A stretch of DNA of 40,083 nucleotides from Acidobacteria subdivision 13 bacterium RH2 MAG17b (GCA_002197525.1 NFUN01000013.1:1-40083); one strand, 5' to 3'. Counted from the first letter of the stretch, positions 16,903 through 25,313 are shown. Program-made: numbers and translations. Notes: generated by a model not told the origin, from the letters alone.

Positions 16903-17364
16903 TTACTTGCGCGATATAACAGGCCGAATCTCGGTGTGCCGGATCTGCCCGCCGAGATTCGCCGTCCACGCCATCAAACCCTGAACTACCAAAGCCAGAA
17001 ATACCAGCGCCCAGCCCACCCTGGCCGGTACCGCGCGGCCGCCACGAGACAGAAACAGCGCGCCAAGAGAAAGAAAACCCAGGATTCCCAGCGCTATCGT
17101 TGAAATCAGCGCAGCGTTTGAATGCCGGTGGATGATCGCGGCCGATACCTCTGGGAGATTCCTGACTTCCTTGGCGGCTGGACTACCGGTCATAAAAACG
17201 AGGACCGTAAACACAGCAAGCGCCGCAAAAAAAACCAAACTTACCTTCTTAAGCTCTTCACTGCTCCGGGCCATGCCGATGAGCAACAAAACTATGGTAA
17301 ACGCAACTCCGATAACGGGAACGTGGTTGATTAGCAGATGGACGTGAGCCCAGTTTACAACCAT
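16903..17364 (-). CDS. Small four-helix membrane protein with conserved histidines (DUF2231-like)
   Basis: 153 residues from the ATG at 17364 (MVVNWAHVHLLINHVPVIG...). The longer frame from 17418 runs into repeat DNA and is not preferred. Four hydrophobic segments can be seen. Histidines sit at membrane borders: HVHLLINH in segment one, AIIHRHSN before segment three, and GQIRHTEIR at the C terminus. That layout is typical of small haem- or quinone-associated membrane proteins, but assignment to a family is tentative. The region 17365-17939 upstream carries a palindromic element and no other gene. Confidence 0.65.
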   Translation of the reverse strand: MVVNWAHVHLLINHVPVIGVAFTIVLLLIGMARSSEELKKVSLVFFAALAVFTVLVFMTGSPAAKEVRNLPEVSAAIIHRHSNAALISTIALGILGFLSLGALFLSRGGRAVPARVGWALVFLALVVQGLMAWTANLGGQIRHTEIRPVISRK

Positions 17365-17390
17365 CTCCCCGGAAGCTGCCTTTCGGATGC

Positions 17391-17612
17391 CCAGTAGTGA
17401 CTCAGGTTGTCGTAGCACCTTCAGGCCGGCATTTTGAAGGCTGTGCCGGGCTCAGAGTCTGCGTGAAAACTGCGGCTGGTGCGGCGGTCTGTGACCGCCG
17501 GTCTTTATTTTTCAATACTTCGGCGCTTATAGAGCGCCGCTACAACTCAAAAACTGCAGTTTTCACGCAGACTCTGAAGGCCGGCGCACCAAAACCAAAG
17601 TGAGTCACTACC
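17391..17612. repeat. Nested palindromic element with 21-bp inner inverted repeats
   Basis: CAGAGTCTGCGTGAAAACTGC (17453-17473) is exactly complementary to 17556-17576. Outside it, GTAGTGACTCA (17394-17404) pairs with 17601-17611, and GCCGGC occurs on both sides between the two arms. The core holds two hairpins, GGCGGTCtgtGACCGCC and a CGGCGC/GCGCCG stem, separated by a TTTCAA spacer. The core is the same repeat type as at 24896-24970 and 28459-28543; the left arm matches 36049 onward. No transposase or ORF is present. Confidence 0.7.
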
Positions 17613-17707
17613 AGGATGCGTTGCTCGATTGCCTTTTGTCCGACCCGGCGGCGCAGCCAAGACTAAATAGCTTACTGCCTGGACGCGGCAAATTGCCTGA
17701 AGACAAT

Positions 17708-17723
17708 ATTAATTTTTGTTTAA
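17708..17723. promoter_or_regulatory. AT-rich box similar to the receptor promoters
   Basis: ATTAATTTTTGTTTAA resembles the boxes at 3595, 7547 and 11505 (ATTAATTTNTRTTAA) with one extra T. It could serve the minus-strand membrane protein gene (start 17364) or the plus-strand ATPase (17940). No convincing -10/-35 pair was identified, so this is weak. The rest of 17613-17939 shows nothing recognisable. Confidence 0.25.
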
Positions 17724-17939
17724 CTTCATTTCTCTTTTGGCGACTCGGGAGAGCCAAATACCACGCCAACACAGGCTGGAATGACAACTTGGGGTGCGCG
17801 TTTTGCTTGCACGCATTCAGCAAATTTTTCGGAGTAGGTGTAGAACTGATCTGCCGTAAAATCAAATTGAATGCTCCCGTGATGCCCCGTTGATGGTTTG
17901 CATCCGCCGCGGATAGCTTACATTGAATTCAGGCAGAGC

Positions 17940-20299
17940 ATGAGAGACATGGGTTCCGGCTCGACTGAAAACCACACGGATTCATCCGTCCTCAAGGTGG
18001 CGCGCGGCCTTACAGGTGAAGAGGCCCGCCAGCGCCTACTCGAATTTGGCCCCAACGCTGTCAAGGAAAGCAAGCCTCATCCACTGCTGTCGCTTCTCGC
18101 AAAATTTTGGGCTCCGGTGCCGTGGATGCTGGAAGCTACCGTAGTTCTGGAACTCATCCTGGGCAGATTGACCGAAGCGGTGATCGTCGGCCTGCTCCTC
18201 ATGTTCAATGCGTCACTGGGCTTTTTTCAGGAGCGCCGCGCGGAGCAGGCCTTGGCCATGCTGCGGCAGCGCCTCGCAGAGTGTTGCGGGACGGCCGTTG
18301 GCAAATGGTCCCGGCCGAAGGCTTGGTTCCGGGCGACGTCATTCACATGCGGATGGGCGATCTGGTTCCGGCGGACGTGCGGCTGGAAGATGGCTCGGTT
18401 CTGCTGGACCAGTCGGCGCTGACGGGCGAATCTGCGCCGGTCGAGGCGGGGGCCGGCGCAAGCGCCTACGCGGGTACGGTGGTGAAACGCGGCGAGGCGA
18501 CAGGCGAGGTCGCCGCCACCGGAGCGCGCACCACTTTTGGGCGCACTGCGGAACTGGTGCGCACCGCCAAGACGGCCGGCCACCTTCAGGAGATTATTTT
18601 TTCTATCGTCAAGTATTTGGTGGCCGTCGACGCGGGCCTGGTGGCAATCCTGCTTATTTACAGCTTCTCCACGCACATGCTTTGGCGCGATGTTCTTCCC
18701 TTTGCGCTCATGCTGCTTGTGGCGTCGGTTCCGGTAGCATTGCCGGCCACCTTCACGCTGGCCGCGGCCTGGGGGACGCAGGAGTTGGCGAAACGCGGAG
18801 TCCTGGTAAGCCGCCTGTCCGCAATCGAGGAAGCCGCAGCCATGGACGTGCTGGCCTCGGACAAAACCGGAACCATTACTCAGAATTCGCTTTCTCTCGC
18901 TCAGGTGCGCGCCTACGCTCCCTTCACGGAACAGGATGTGCTGCGGCTGGCTTCCTTCGCTTGCGATGAGGCCACTCAGGACCCCATCGACCTCGCGATT
19001 CTCAAGGCGGCGCAGGAGCGCGGAGCCAGTATTGATGCCGGCGCGCGCATTCAATTCGTGCCCTTCGATCCGGCCACCAAGCGCTCCGAAGCGCTGGTGC
19101 GAGAGACGGCGGGAACGATCCGGGTAGTAAAGGGCGCGCCTGCCGTGGTCGCCGCAATTGCCTCCGGCGAGAATCATCTCAGCCAGGACGTCGAATCGTT
19201 CGCGGCTGAAGGCTCCCGCGTTCTGGCCGTGGCCGCCGGGAAAGACGTCTCATTGCGCATCGCGGGATTGTTGGGCCTGCTGGATCCCCCTCGCGCCGAT
19301 TCCGCCGCTCTAGTGGCGCAATTGCACGGCCTGGGCGTCCGCGTGCTAATGGTGACGGGAGACAGCATGGCCACGGCGCGAGCGGTGGCCGCCAAGATCG
19401 GCATCCCGGATAACATCTGCACCGCCGAGTTCTTGCACGCGCAGAACGAAACTTCCGCCGCACAGTATGACGTGTTTGCAGGCGTGCTCCCCGAAGACAA
19501 ATTCCAGCTCGTCCGGGCGCTGCAGCGGGCTGGCCACATCATGGGCATGACGGGCGACGGCGTGAATGATGCACCCGCGCTGAAGCAAGCTGAGATTGGC
19601 ATCGCCGTGGCGAGCGCTACGGACGTGGCGAAGGCAGCCGCCAGCATCATCCTGACGAATCCTGGCTTGATGAACGTGGTTGAAGCTGTGGAATCCAGCC
19701 GCCGCATTTATCAAAGGATGCTGACCTATACGCTGAACAAGATCATCAAAACGATCGAAATTGCGGTGTTCCTGAGCGTTGGAGTCATGCTGACGCACAC
19801 GCTCGTCCTCACTCCGCTGCTGATCGTTTTGCTTCTGTTCACCAACGACTTCGTGACCATGTCCATCGCCACGGACCGCGTTCGTTTTTCAAAGCGGCCC
19901 GAACGCTGGCACATCCGCGCGCTCATGCTCACGGCTCTGCCGCTCGCCGGATTCCTGCTTCTCTTTACCTTTGCAGCGTTTTTTACGGCGCGGGACTTGG
20001 CGCATCTGCCGCTGACGGAATTGCAGACGATGATGTTCGTGCTGCTGGTGTTCAGCGGCCAGGGCACGGTGTATCTCGTGCGCGAGAGGCGCCACTTGTG
20101 GCATTCGGCGCCCAGTCGCTGGCTGCTCGCGAGTTCCGCAAGCGACATGCTTATCGTGACGCTTCTAGCCACTCGCGGCATCCTTATGGCGCCGGTTTCG
20201 CTCGCCCTGATCGCAATTCTCGCGGCGGCGCTGTGCGTCTATCTGCTATTGATGGATTTCTTCAAGATTTATATGTTCAAGCAATTCGGCGTACACTAG
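17940..20299 (+). pseudogene. PMA1-like proton-translocating P-type ATPase, frameshifted
   Basis: Two overlapping frames together make one P-type (IIIA, plasma-membrane proton pump) ATPase. Frame one (from 17940) encodes the N terminus: GLTGEEARQRLLEFGPNAV and the first membrane helices, to LRQRLA. The homology then continues in another frame from about 18279 (RVLRDGRWQMVP, GDLVPADVRL). It runs through LTGESAPVEAG, the phosphorylation site SDKTGTITQN, KGAPAVV, MTGDGVNDAPALKQA and the C-terminal helices to TAG at 20299. The junction at 18275-18281 lacks at least one base and perhaps three codons relative to the family. Everything else is intact, so this is either a recent inactivation or a sequencing error. 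The intact enzyme would pump protons out of the cell. Confidence 0.85.
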
Positions 20300-20451
20300 G
20301 CTAGTTTAAGGCTGCGGCTAGAGGGAATTGAAGGCCTCCGGCCGTGCGCCGAAAGGAATGGCTTTGCTAATGGCTTTGTTTTTGCGTAAGTCTATGATCC
20401 TGCTCGCTTGTTATGGCTTTGCTCAGTCATTTTACCCTTTTTCCCCGGCGC

Positions 20452-21411
20452 TCATTCCTCGCCCTGGTCCAAAGCGGACTCCAAAGCTAAAACATCTTGA
20501 TTTTCCAATGAGTTGCCGTCCGCTTCGCAGGCATCCTGGGATTGGCGGCGGGAAGCGTCCTTAAGCTGCATCAGTAACCGCACCTTGCCGGCAATCTGGT
20601 AGTCGAGCGCGGCATTTTGGCTGAGCATTCTGGCCCAGGTGAAGGTAAGAGGTTTCAGCTCGTGCTCGGGTGACTGCTCGATCCGCTGGGATCGCTCGCG
20701 TTCGTAGAGCTGTTGTTCCTCCGCCACGCTTGCGCGCTCCTGCTGGATGAGGTCTTTCAGGGCCTTGCGCTGTTCAGAATCCGTGGATTCCTGCCCGGCC
20801 AAGCTCCAGAACAGTTGCATGATCTTTTCGCCGAGGCCGGTGGACCAGTGATAGAGATGGTCGAATATCTCGCGCGCCCGCTTTTCTGACCAATTGCACT
20901 TTTCCACCCGCTCCTCAAGCTCATCGAGCAATAGACCGAGCGCCTCAAACTTTTGCGGGCTGGCTTCGGCGCGCCTCCAGCCGCTCCATTTCCACGAGTC
21001 GGAATCGCTGGTGTTGGTCCCGGCGCCCGCCCAAAGCCGGGCCTTGGTCCGCTTAATGTCGTCCTGCTCGGCTTCCTGCCCCTGGCGCAGGGCTACGGCG
21101 CGCCGCGAGACCCGCTTCAGCCAGAAAAGGTCCGCCAAGTCCTCCACGATCAGTTCCTGCATGGGGTCATCCGGCCGCCACGCCTCCATCAGGGATTTGT
21201 GCAGTTGTTCGTATTCCTGCGGGTCGTCGCCGCGCCGCTCGAGCGCAAGGCGCAGCCGGGTATCAAGGCTGGAATACAAACCATGGCGTAGCGAGTTGAG
21301 CGAGACGCGGTTCTTTCCCTCCGGCGTCCTCGGGCCGGTGGACTTCAAGGCGTTGGCGCGGTTGGCGGCTAACTGTCCTGGAGTGACTGTTTTCTTGCGG
21401 GCAAGCTGCAT
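20452..21411 (-). CDS. KSTGPRTPEGK-motif family protein of unknown function
   Basis: 319 residues with AGGAGG before the ATG. The N terminus carries the block QLAANRANALKSTGPRTPEG followed by NSLRHGLYS. This signature is shared by a family common in acidobacteria, planctomycetes and some proteobacteria, with no established role. The remainder is charged and mostly helical (EEYEQLHKSLMEAW, ELEERVEKCNW, LKDLIQQERASVAEEQQLYERERS) and could form coiled coils. There is no signal peptide or membrane segment, so it is probably cytoplasmic. It is convergent with the broken ATPase; the 150-bp gap between them contains three ATGGCTTTG direct repeats. Confidence 0.7.
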   Translation of the reverse strand: MQLARKKTVTPGQLAANRANALKSTGPRTPEGKNRVSLNSLRHGLYSSLDTRLRLALERRGDDPQEYEQLHKSLMEAWRPDDPMQELIVEDLADLFWLKRVSRRAVALRQGQEAEQDDIKRTKARLWAGAGTNTSDSDSWKWSGWRRAEASPQKFEALGLLLDELEERVEKCNWSEKRAREIFDHLYHWSTGLGEKIMQLFWSLAGQESTDSEQRKALKDLIQQERASVAEEQQLYERERSQRIEQSPEHELKPLTFTWARMLSQNAALDYQIAGKVRLLMQLKDASRRQSQDACEADGNSLENQDVLALESALDQGEE

Positions 21412-21728
21412 GGAGCCTCCTTAAGGTTCGGTTGCGCAGCCGGTGCGAGGGAGGACGGCGGGCGGAACAGGGTCACAACTCAAATTGATTATAGGCTAGT
21501 ATAGTGGGTTTAGGCATAAATGTCAAGAGGATGCACGCCATGCCGCGCTTGCTCCGCCGGGGAGCGCGGGGCTGAAGATCTGCGCGAGACTCCCGAGGCC
21601 ACAATTGACTGATAGGGTATTCGGGCGTGGTGCACAGGTCCGTGTTCTCGCTCTCTGATCCCGAGCCCTGCGAGAGATAGTAATATCCTGGTGCAGCGTC
21701 CAGAGACCGGGCGTAAAATGGTGCCGCT
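21412..21728. other. Intergenic region without recognisable gene
   Basis: This divergent region separates the KSTGPRTPEGK gene from the plus-strand orphan gene. Around 21538-21558 it contains a GCCATGCCGCGCTTGCTCCG segment that recurs near 24191-24210, a short dispersed repeat. A possible -10 (TAAAAT) precedes 21729, but no matching -35 was found. Confidence 0.4.
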
Positions 21729-22790
21729 ATGGTTGACCTTGCTATCAAAATTCTCATCTTGATATGCAAATTGCTATCCAAAGCAGAGCTGCATCTCAAG
21801 GTTTTGGCGCGCAATATATGGTATCGGTACTGGCCACCCATGAGTCAGCAAGGAGCACTCGATGCGGCTTTCGTCACGCTGCGTGGCAGGATACTCGAAG
21901 CCGTGCCATATCGAAATATTGGGTCCGGGCATATCCTCATAGCCGCTCTGCGTTCCGAGGACGATTTCGGTGGCGGCGCTAGGGTACATCTGCTGGAGGA
22001 GTTCGCAGGAACTTACCGGGAACTCTTTAGGAGCGAACAACTTTATGGACCCCCGGCCGTTGCCGTAGAGGACATAGACAAGGATGGATTAAAGGAAATC
22101 CTATTTAGGTCGTTATCTCTCGGCACAGCATTTTGGTCAAAAACTCTATTCCTTTATGTTCCTGCCCAGTGCTCGGTGTACGCCGTCCGTGCGGAATACA
22201 ATTGGGTCGCACCACATCGTCCGAACGTGAGAGTTTCCATAGTACCTGACCCGAAGGACCAGATCGATAGGAAATGGATCAAAATCCTCGAAGAGAAAAG
22301 CGTCTCTTGGGAGATTCTTGAGCCGATGCAGAAAGCCGACCTTAATGACCCGAACTACGCTGTTATTCGTTGGCATAAAGACAACGGTTTGTTGGAAACC
22401 GGGCAAGTCCGTTTTCACCGCTACAATGGACCACCAATCTGCAGAGCATCTATAACCGCGACCATCGACGATGGCGACACAATATGGAAAGGGTACTTTA
22501 AGGGGCCCGTTTACGGGTATATTCCATCCAAAGACGAGCATTTTGTACTTTATTCACCGAGAGATGCTTATCTCTGGCCAACGTGCCTGCTTGCTGAAGG
22601 AAGGTTTCTCTGGATTGGCACGCACGGAAACGGGATCATTCGGTACGACAAGAAAAGCGGCTGTCTGCATAGAATTGTGCTTAAGTTTGAGGGCAAGGAA
22701 GTCCTGGACATCGAATCCATTCGGAGAATCGGAAGCCACTTCGATGTAAACAACACGGCCTTGTTTGACGCCTCGGAGTTAGAGTCTTAG
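21729..22790 (+). CDS. Orphan hypothetical protein with one FG-GAP/EF-hand-like segment
   Basis: 353 residues, not assigned to a family. The N terminus has a hydrophobic stretch (LAIKILILICKLL) that could be an anchor or signal. Residues around 110-125 read AVAVEDIDKDGLKEILF, the D-x-D-x-DG pattern of calcium-binding VCBS/FG-GAP repeats. Later beta-rich parts (LLAEGRFLWIGTHGNGIIRYD) resemble a propeller blade of the two-component-regulator type. It is one of few plus-strand genes and lies next to a repeat-rich island, so recent acquisition is possible. The start is uncertain because the ribosome-binding site is weak. Confidence 0.6.
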   Translation: MVDLAIKILILICKLLSKAELHLKVLARNIWYRYWPPMSQQGALDAAFVTLRGRILEAVPYRNIGSGHILIAALRSEDDFGGGARVHLLEEFAGTYRELFRSEQLYGPPAVAVEDIDKDGLKEILFRSLSLGTAFWSKTLFLYVPAQCSVYAVRAEYNWVAPHRPNVRVSIVPDPKDQIDRKWIKILEEKSVSWEILEPMQKADLNDPNYAVIRWHKDNGLLETGQVRFHRYNGPPICRASITATIDDGDTIWKGYFKGPVYGYIPSKDEHFVLYSPRDAYLWPTCLLAEGRFLWIGTHGNGIIRYDKKSGCLHRIVLKFEGKEVLDIESIRRIGSHFDVNNTALFDASELES

Positions 22791-22881
22791 CCGTGTGTGT
22801 CTGATGGTGGAAGCACAATATGGGATGCTCTCCCGGACGTACGCAAGCCATGCTGCCCCCTTTTTGCCATCCGACCCAACA

Positions 22882-22950
22882 AGCCACGCTCAGCGCATTC
22901 CTGATTGTGTATCTTTCTCAATACCAAACCCACGGTCAATTCACAACACG
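22882..22950 (+). repeat. 69-bp direct repeat, left copy
   Basis: Identical over all 69 bases to 23929-23997. The two copies lie on either side of hicBA and are 1047 bp apart. The sequence ends with CCACGGTCAATTCACAACACG. In the right copy, but not here, this is completed into a hairpin by the following AATTGACCGTGG. Confidence 0.9.
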
Positions 22951-22952
22951 CC

Positions 22953-23084
22953 GGGTGGCGCACACATCGCGCCTTTTCGTGATGTGTGCGATTCATGGCT
23001 GTAGAACCGCATCACTACCCGCCGTCAGCACCACCGTCTCCGCTGACCGCACACATGCCAAACAGCGGCATGTATGCGCCACCC
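22953..23084. repeat. Nested inverted repeat element
   Basis: GGGTGGCGCACACAT (22953-22967) pairs with ATGTATGCGCCACCC (23070-23084) with one mismatch. Within it, CGCACACATC (22959-22968) pairs perfectly with 22981-22990. A further GGGTGGCGCATAC occurs at about 23309, so the arm is repeated. No ORF is supported. This and neighbouring repeats fill the 22791-23416 gap. Confidence 0.55.
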
Positions 23085-23139
23085 GCGATTCGCAGGCGAT
23101 GAACGTTGGACATCGCCCAAGAATAACACCCCTAAAAGC

Positions 23140-23166
23140 CCACGGTCAGAGCTACGCTGACCGTGG
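23140..23166. repeat. CCACGGTCA palindrome
   Basis: CCACGGTCAG (23140-23149) and CTGACCGTGG (23157-23166) form a perfect 10-bp stem with a 7-nt loop, followed by CTACC. A sister palindrome with different inner bases is at 23977-24009. This suggests a dispersed palindromic repeat family. Confidence 0.6.
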
Positions 23167-23180
23167 CTACCCCGCTGCGT

Positions 23181-23215
23181 CAGGCCGGTTTTCGCGCGGT
23201 CACCACTCGCGGCAG
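23181..23215 (-). repeat. Detached copy of the prmC 3' end
   Basis: These 35 bases match 24334-24368 with one mismatch. Read on the minus strand they encode [11 protein letters not shown] and the TGA stop, exactly the last residues of PrmC. The sequence upstream in this copy is unrelated, so only the tail was duplicated. It lies left of hicBA, whereas the real prmC end lies right of it. Confidence 0.8.
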
Positions 23216-23416
23216 GGTAATGTGGTTAAAGTCGATCAACAACGAGGTCGGATCAAGGCTTCTTAAACGTGCCGGAGCAGCTTCAAAGTAATAAAAGACC
23301 ACCTTCGCGGGTGGCGCATACCGCTCTGGGGGGTGAGCTCGCGGCGCGGACCTGCCGTCTTAATGTCCCCCAGCTTTGCCTTGCTATGAAAACTTCGATG
23401 CCGTAAGCTGAACGTC

Positions 23417-23623
23417 ATGGACGAAATCATTTTTGAAGTCACTCAGGACGGCGACGGAGGCTTTGCGGCGGAGTGCCTGACCGAAAGCATCTTTACCCAA
23501 GCCGGCGACTGGGAAGAGTTGCGCCAGAACGTCAAGGAGGCCGTGACGGCTTTCTACTTTGATCGTTCCGAGCGGCCGGCGCGGATCCGTCTCCACCTCG
23601 TTCGAGACGAGGTCCTCGCGTAA
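23417..23623 (+). CDS. hicB: HicB-family antitoxin
   Basis: 68 residues with the HicB-type partial RNase-H fold pattern: IIFEVTQDGDGGFAAECLTE, then GDWEELRQNVKEAVTAFYFD. These proteins neutralise a HicA mRNA interferase and usually repress their own operon. The next gene is a HicA and starts two bases after this stop codon, so the pair is co-translated. The order is antitoxin then toxin, the reverse of the classical hicAB order but common in short HicBA variants. There is no separate DNA-binding domain after the HicB core, so autoregulation by this protein is uncertain. Confidence 0.8.
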   Translation: MDEIIFEVTQDGDGGFAAECLTESIFTQAGDWEELRQNVKEAVTAFYFDRSERPARIRLHLVRDEVLA

Positions 23624-23625
23624 CT

Positions 23626-23868
23626 GTGAAGATTCCACGCGACCTGAGCGGCAGCAACTTGGTGAAGATGCTTTGCCGCGATTGGAGCTATCGCGTGGTC
23701 CACCAGGAAGGCAGCCACGTCGTTCTCGAAACCGCTGACCCCTCTCATCAACGCATTGTAGTCCCTGCCCACCGGCGTTTGCGTGTTGGAACGTTAAGTG
23801 CGATCTTGCGGTCGGTCGCGCAGCACAAGAGCTTGGACCGCGAGGACCTTCTCCGGTCGCTACGGTAA
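23626..23868 (+). CDS. hicA: HicA-family mRNA interferase toxin
   Basis: 80 residues from a GTG start two bases after the hicB stop. The double-stranded-RNA-binding-like HicA fold is visible: SGSNLVKMLCRDWSYRVVHQ, then GSHVVLET containing the catalytic histidine, and IVVPAHRRLRVGTLSAILR. HicA toxins cleave mRNA and halt growth until their antitoxin is restored. All expected motifs are present and the length is normal. The pair sits between two sets of direct repeats and may be a mobile or recently inserted module. Confidence 0.85.
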   Translation: MKIPRDLSGSNLVKMLCRDWSYRVVHQEGSHVVLETADPSHQRIVVPAHRRLRVGTLSAILRSVAQHKSLDREDLLRSLR

Positions 23869-23926
23869 CCGGGCACACGAACAAGTTTCAAACCTGTGCC
23901 GCATGGCCCTCGATCTTTGTGCGGGG

Positions 23927-24013
23927 GTAGCCACGCTCAGCGCATTCCTGATTGTGTATCTTTCTCAATACCAAACCCACGGTCAATTCACAACACGAAT
24001 TGACCGTGGCTAC
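23927..24013. repeat. 69-bp direct repeat, right copy, within a GTAGCCACG palindrome
   Basis: 23929-23997 is the exact partner of 22882-22950. Here it is extended into a palindrome: CCACGGTCAATT (23977-23988) pairs with AATTGACCGTGG (23998-24009), and the outer GTAGCCACG (23927-23935) pairs with CGTGGCTAC (24005-24013). The left copy lacks this completing arm, so the right copy looks more complete. Confidence 0.75.
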
Positions 24014-24036
24014 CGACTTTCAGGCTATCGCGGCGG

Positions 24037-24144
24037 TTCATCATCGAGCATGGCATGACCATGGACGAGTACGGCCGCCGCTACGGCCTGCCGCTGGACT
24101 GGGTCAAGAAGTGGTCGCGCGAAGTGGACGCCGCCGCGCGGTGA
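24037..24144 (+). pseudogene. Protein-like C-terminal fragment (unidentified)
   Basis: The frame FIIEHGMTMDEYGRRYG, then LPLDWVKKWSREVDAAAR and a stop, looks like a natural helical protein tail (possibly helix-turn-helix). Upstream the same frame runs into a repeat and a stop codon without a plausible start; only internal ATGs at 24055 and 24061 exist. It is best read as the remnant of a gene cut off by the repeat. The rest of the 23869-24332 gap contains the repeat and a short dispersed segment shared with 21538. Confidence 0.4.
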
Positions 24145-24332
24145 GGCGCCGGTGCGCCGCTTGATTCTCACAAATTTGTCGCGTACCCCATGCCATGCCG
24201 CGCTTGCTCCGGCGCAGCCCGGCAACCCATCTCACACGATCCAGATCAAACACGCGATCGTCGAGGAGAAAGGGTTTGACCTGCCCCGCAAAACCGCACT
24301 GGGTGCAATGGCGGCGTTGCACCGGCGTTGTA

Positions 24333-25313
24333 TCAGGCTGGTTTTCGCGCGGTCACCACTCGCGGCAGGCCGCTGAGGTCCGGGCGGACCTCGATATCCA
24401 GCCAGGCATCGCGGAGCAGCGCGATCACACGGTCCTGGAGCTGATAGCCGATTTCCACTGCCACGTGGCCGCCGGGCTTAAGCAGTTCGAGCGCCTGCGG
24501 AAACAGACGGCGATAGACCTCTTCTGCCTGCCCCAATCCACCCCAGGCAAGCCGCGGCTCAAATTCCCGAACTTCACGCTGCACCTTATCCAGCTCGTCG
24601 CGGCCCACGTAGGGCGGATTCGAGACGATCACGTCAAAGGCGCGGCGCGGTTGTTCTTCCAGGAAAACTGAAAGCAAGTCACTTTCGCGGAATCGAACTC
24701 GCGCGGCGAGGCCCAGCCGCTGCGCGTTCCGCCTGGCTACGCGCAGGGCGGCGGGAGAGATATCCACAGCGTCGAGTGTCGCTCCGGGCAGCTCCGAGGC
24801 AAGCGCGAGCGCGATACAGCCGGAACCGGTTCCCACATCCACGAATGCAGCAGAGTTCGGCGTCTGCCCCGGCGGAGTCTGGGAGCGCCGAGGATATTGA
24901 AAAGTCAAAACCGGCGGCGAGACGCCGCCGCTACAGTCCGAAACGCCGGTGGGGACACCGGCGCACCAGCGGGTATCGCTTGCTGGCTGGACTAACCCCA
25001 AAACAGCTTCGACGAGGCATTCGGTCTCCGGGCGAGGAATCAGCACGTCCGGCGTGACTTCGAAATCCAGCCCCCAGAATTCCTGATGGCCGGTTATATA
25101 TTGCGTAGGCTTGCCGGTGAGGCGCTCTTCGATCAGACGGAAATATTTGGCGGCGGTCTCGGACGGGATTCCGGTTTCCGGGTGGGAGTGAAGGAAGCCG
25201 CGATCGCAGCCGAGGACGTGCATCAACAGGAGTTCGGCGGCGAGTTCGGGCGAGGGGATATTCGCGCCAAGAAGAGTCTCGAGACCTTGGCGCAACGCTT
25301 CACGAAGCGACAT
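24333..25313 (-). CDS. prmC: Release factor N5-glutamine methyltransferase, with in-frame repeat insertion
   Basis: 326 residues. PrmC methylates the GGQ glutamine of release factors. The N-terminal helical domain is followed by the family signature LIPRPETE (about 91-98), the SAM-binding motif [14 protein letters not shown] (159-172), [10 protein letters not shown] and the catalytic NPPY (232-235). Between PRPETE and motif I the protein has about 35 extra residues (113-150) that are not expected in the family. Residues 115-140 of this are encoded by a palindromic repeat also found between genes here. The frame is kept and all catalytic motifs are intact, so the enzyme is probably active. The start overlaps the end of prfA by 14 bases, indicating translational coupling with its own substrate. 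Confidence 0.93.
   Translation of the reverse strand: MSLREALRQGLETLLGANIPSPELAAELLLMHVLGCDRGFLHSHPETGIPSETAAKYFRLIEERLTGKPTQYITGHQEFWGLDFEVTPDVLIPRPETECLVEAVLGLVQPASDTRWCAGVPTGVSDCSGGVSPPVLTFQYPRRSQTPPGQTPNSAAFVDVGTGSGCIALALASELPGATLDAVDISPAALRVARRNAQRLGLAARVRFRESDLLSVFLEEQPRRAFDVIVSNPPYVGRDELDKVQREVREFEPRLAWGGLGQAEEVYRRLFPQALELLKPGGHVAVEIGYQLQDRVIALLRDAWLDIEVRPDLSGLPRVVTARKPA
24334..24368 (-). repeat. prmC 3' end, donor of the detached copy at 23181
   Basis: The last 11 codons and stop of prmC, duplicated 1153 bp away on the other side of hicBA with one mismatch. Because this copy is in its functional context, it is the likely source. Confidence 0.75.
24896..24970. repeat. Palindromic repeat inserted in frame in prmC
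   Basis: 75 bp, a multiple of three. On the plus strand it reads TTGAAAAGTCAAAACCGG, hairpin GGCGGCG-aga-CGCCGCC, CTACAGTCCGAAA, hairpin GCCGGTG-ggga-CACCGGC, CACCAGC. The TTGAAA..TCAA.ACCGG then GCC hairpin then CACCAGC order is the same in the intergenic copies at 28459-28543 and (inverted) at 17453-17576. No stop codon arises in the prmC frame, and the encoded residues ([19 protein letters not shown]) are unlike any PrmC domain. Confidence 0.8.

Noticed and set aside
17600-17893. Opposing 97- and 85-codon frames before the P-type ATPase
   Set aside because: Both begin in or near the palindromic element, overlap each other on opposite strands, and show no domain.
24104-24322. 72-codon minus-strand frame with CTQC
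   Set aside because: The single CxxC-like pair is not enough, and its end is a short dispersed repeat also found at 21538; an equally plausible plus-strand frame overlaps it.
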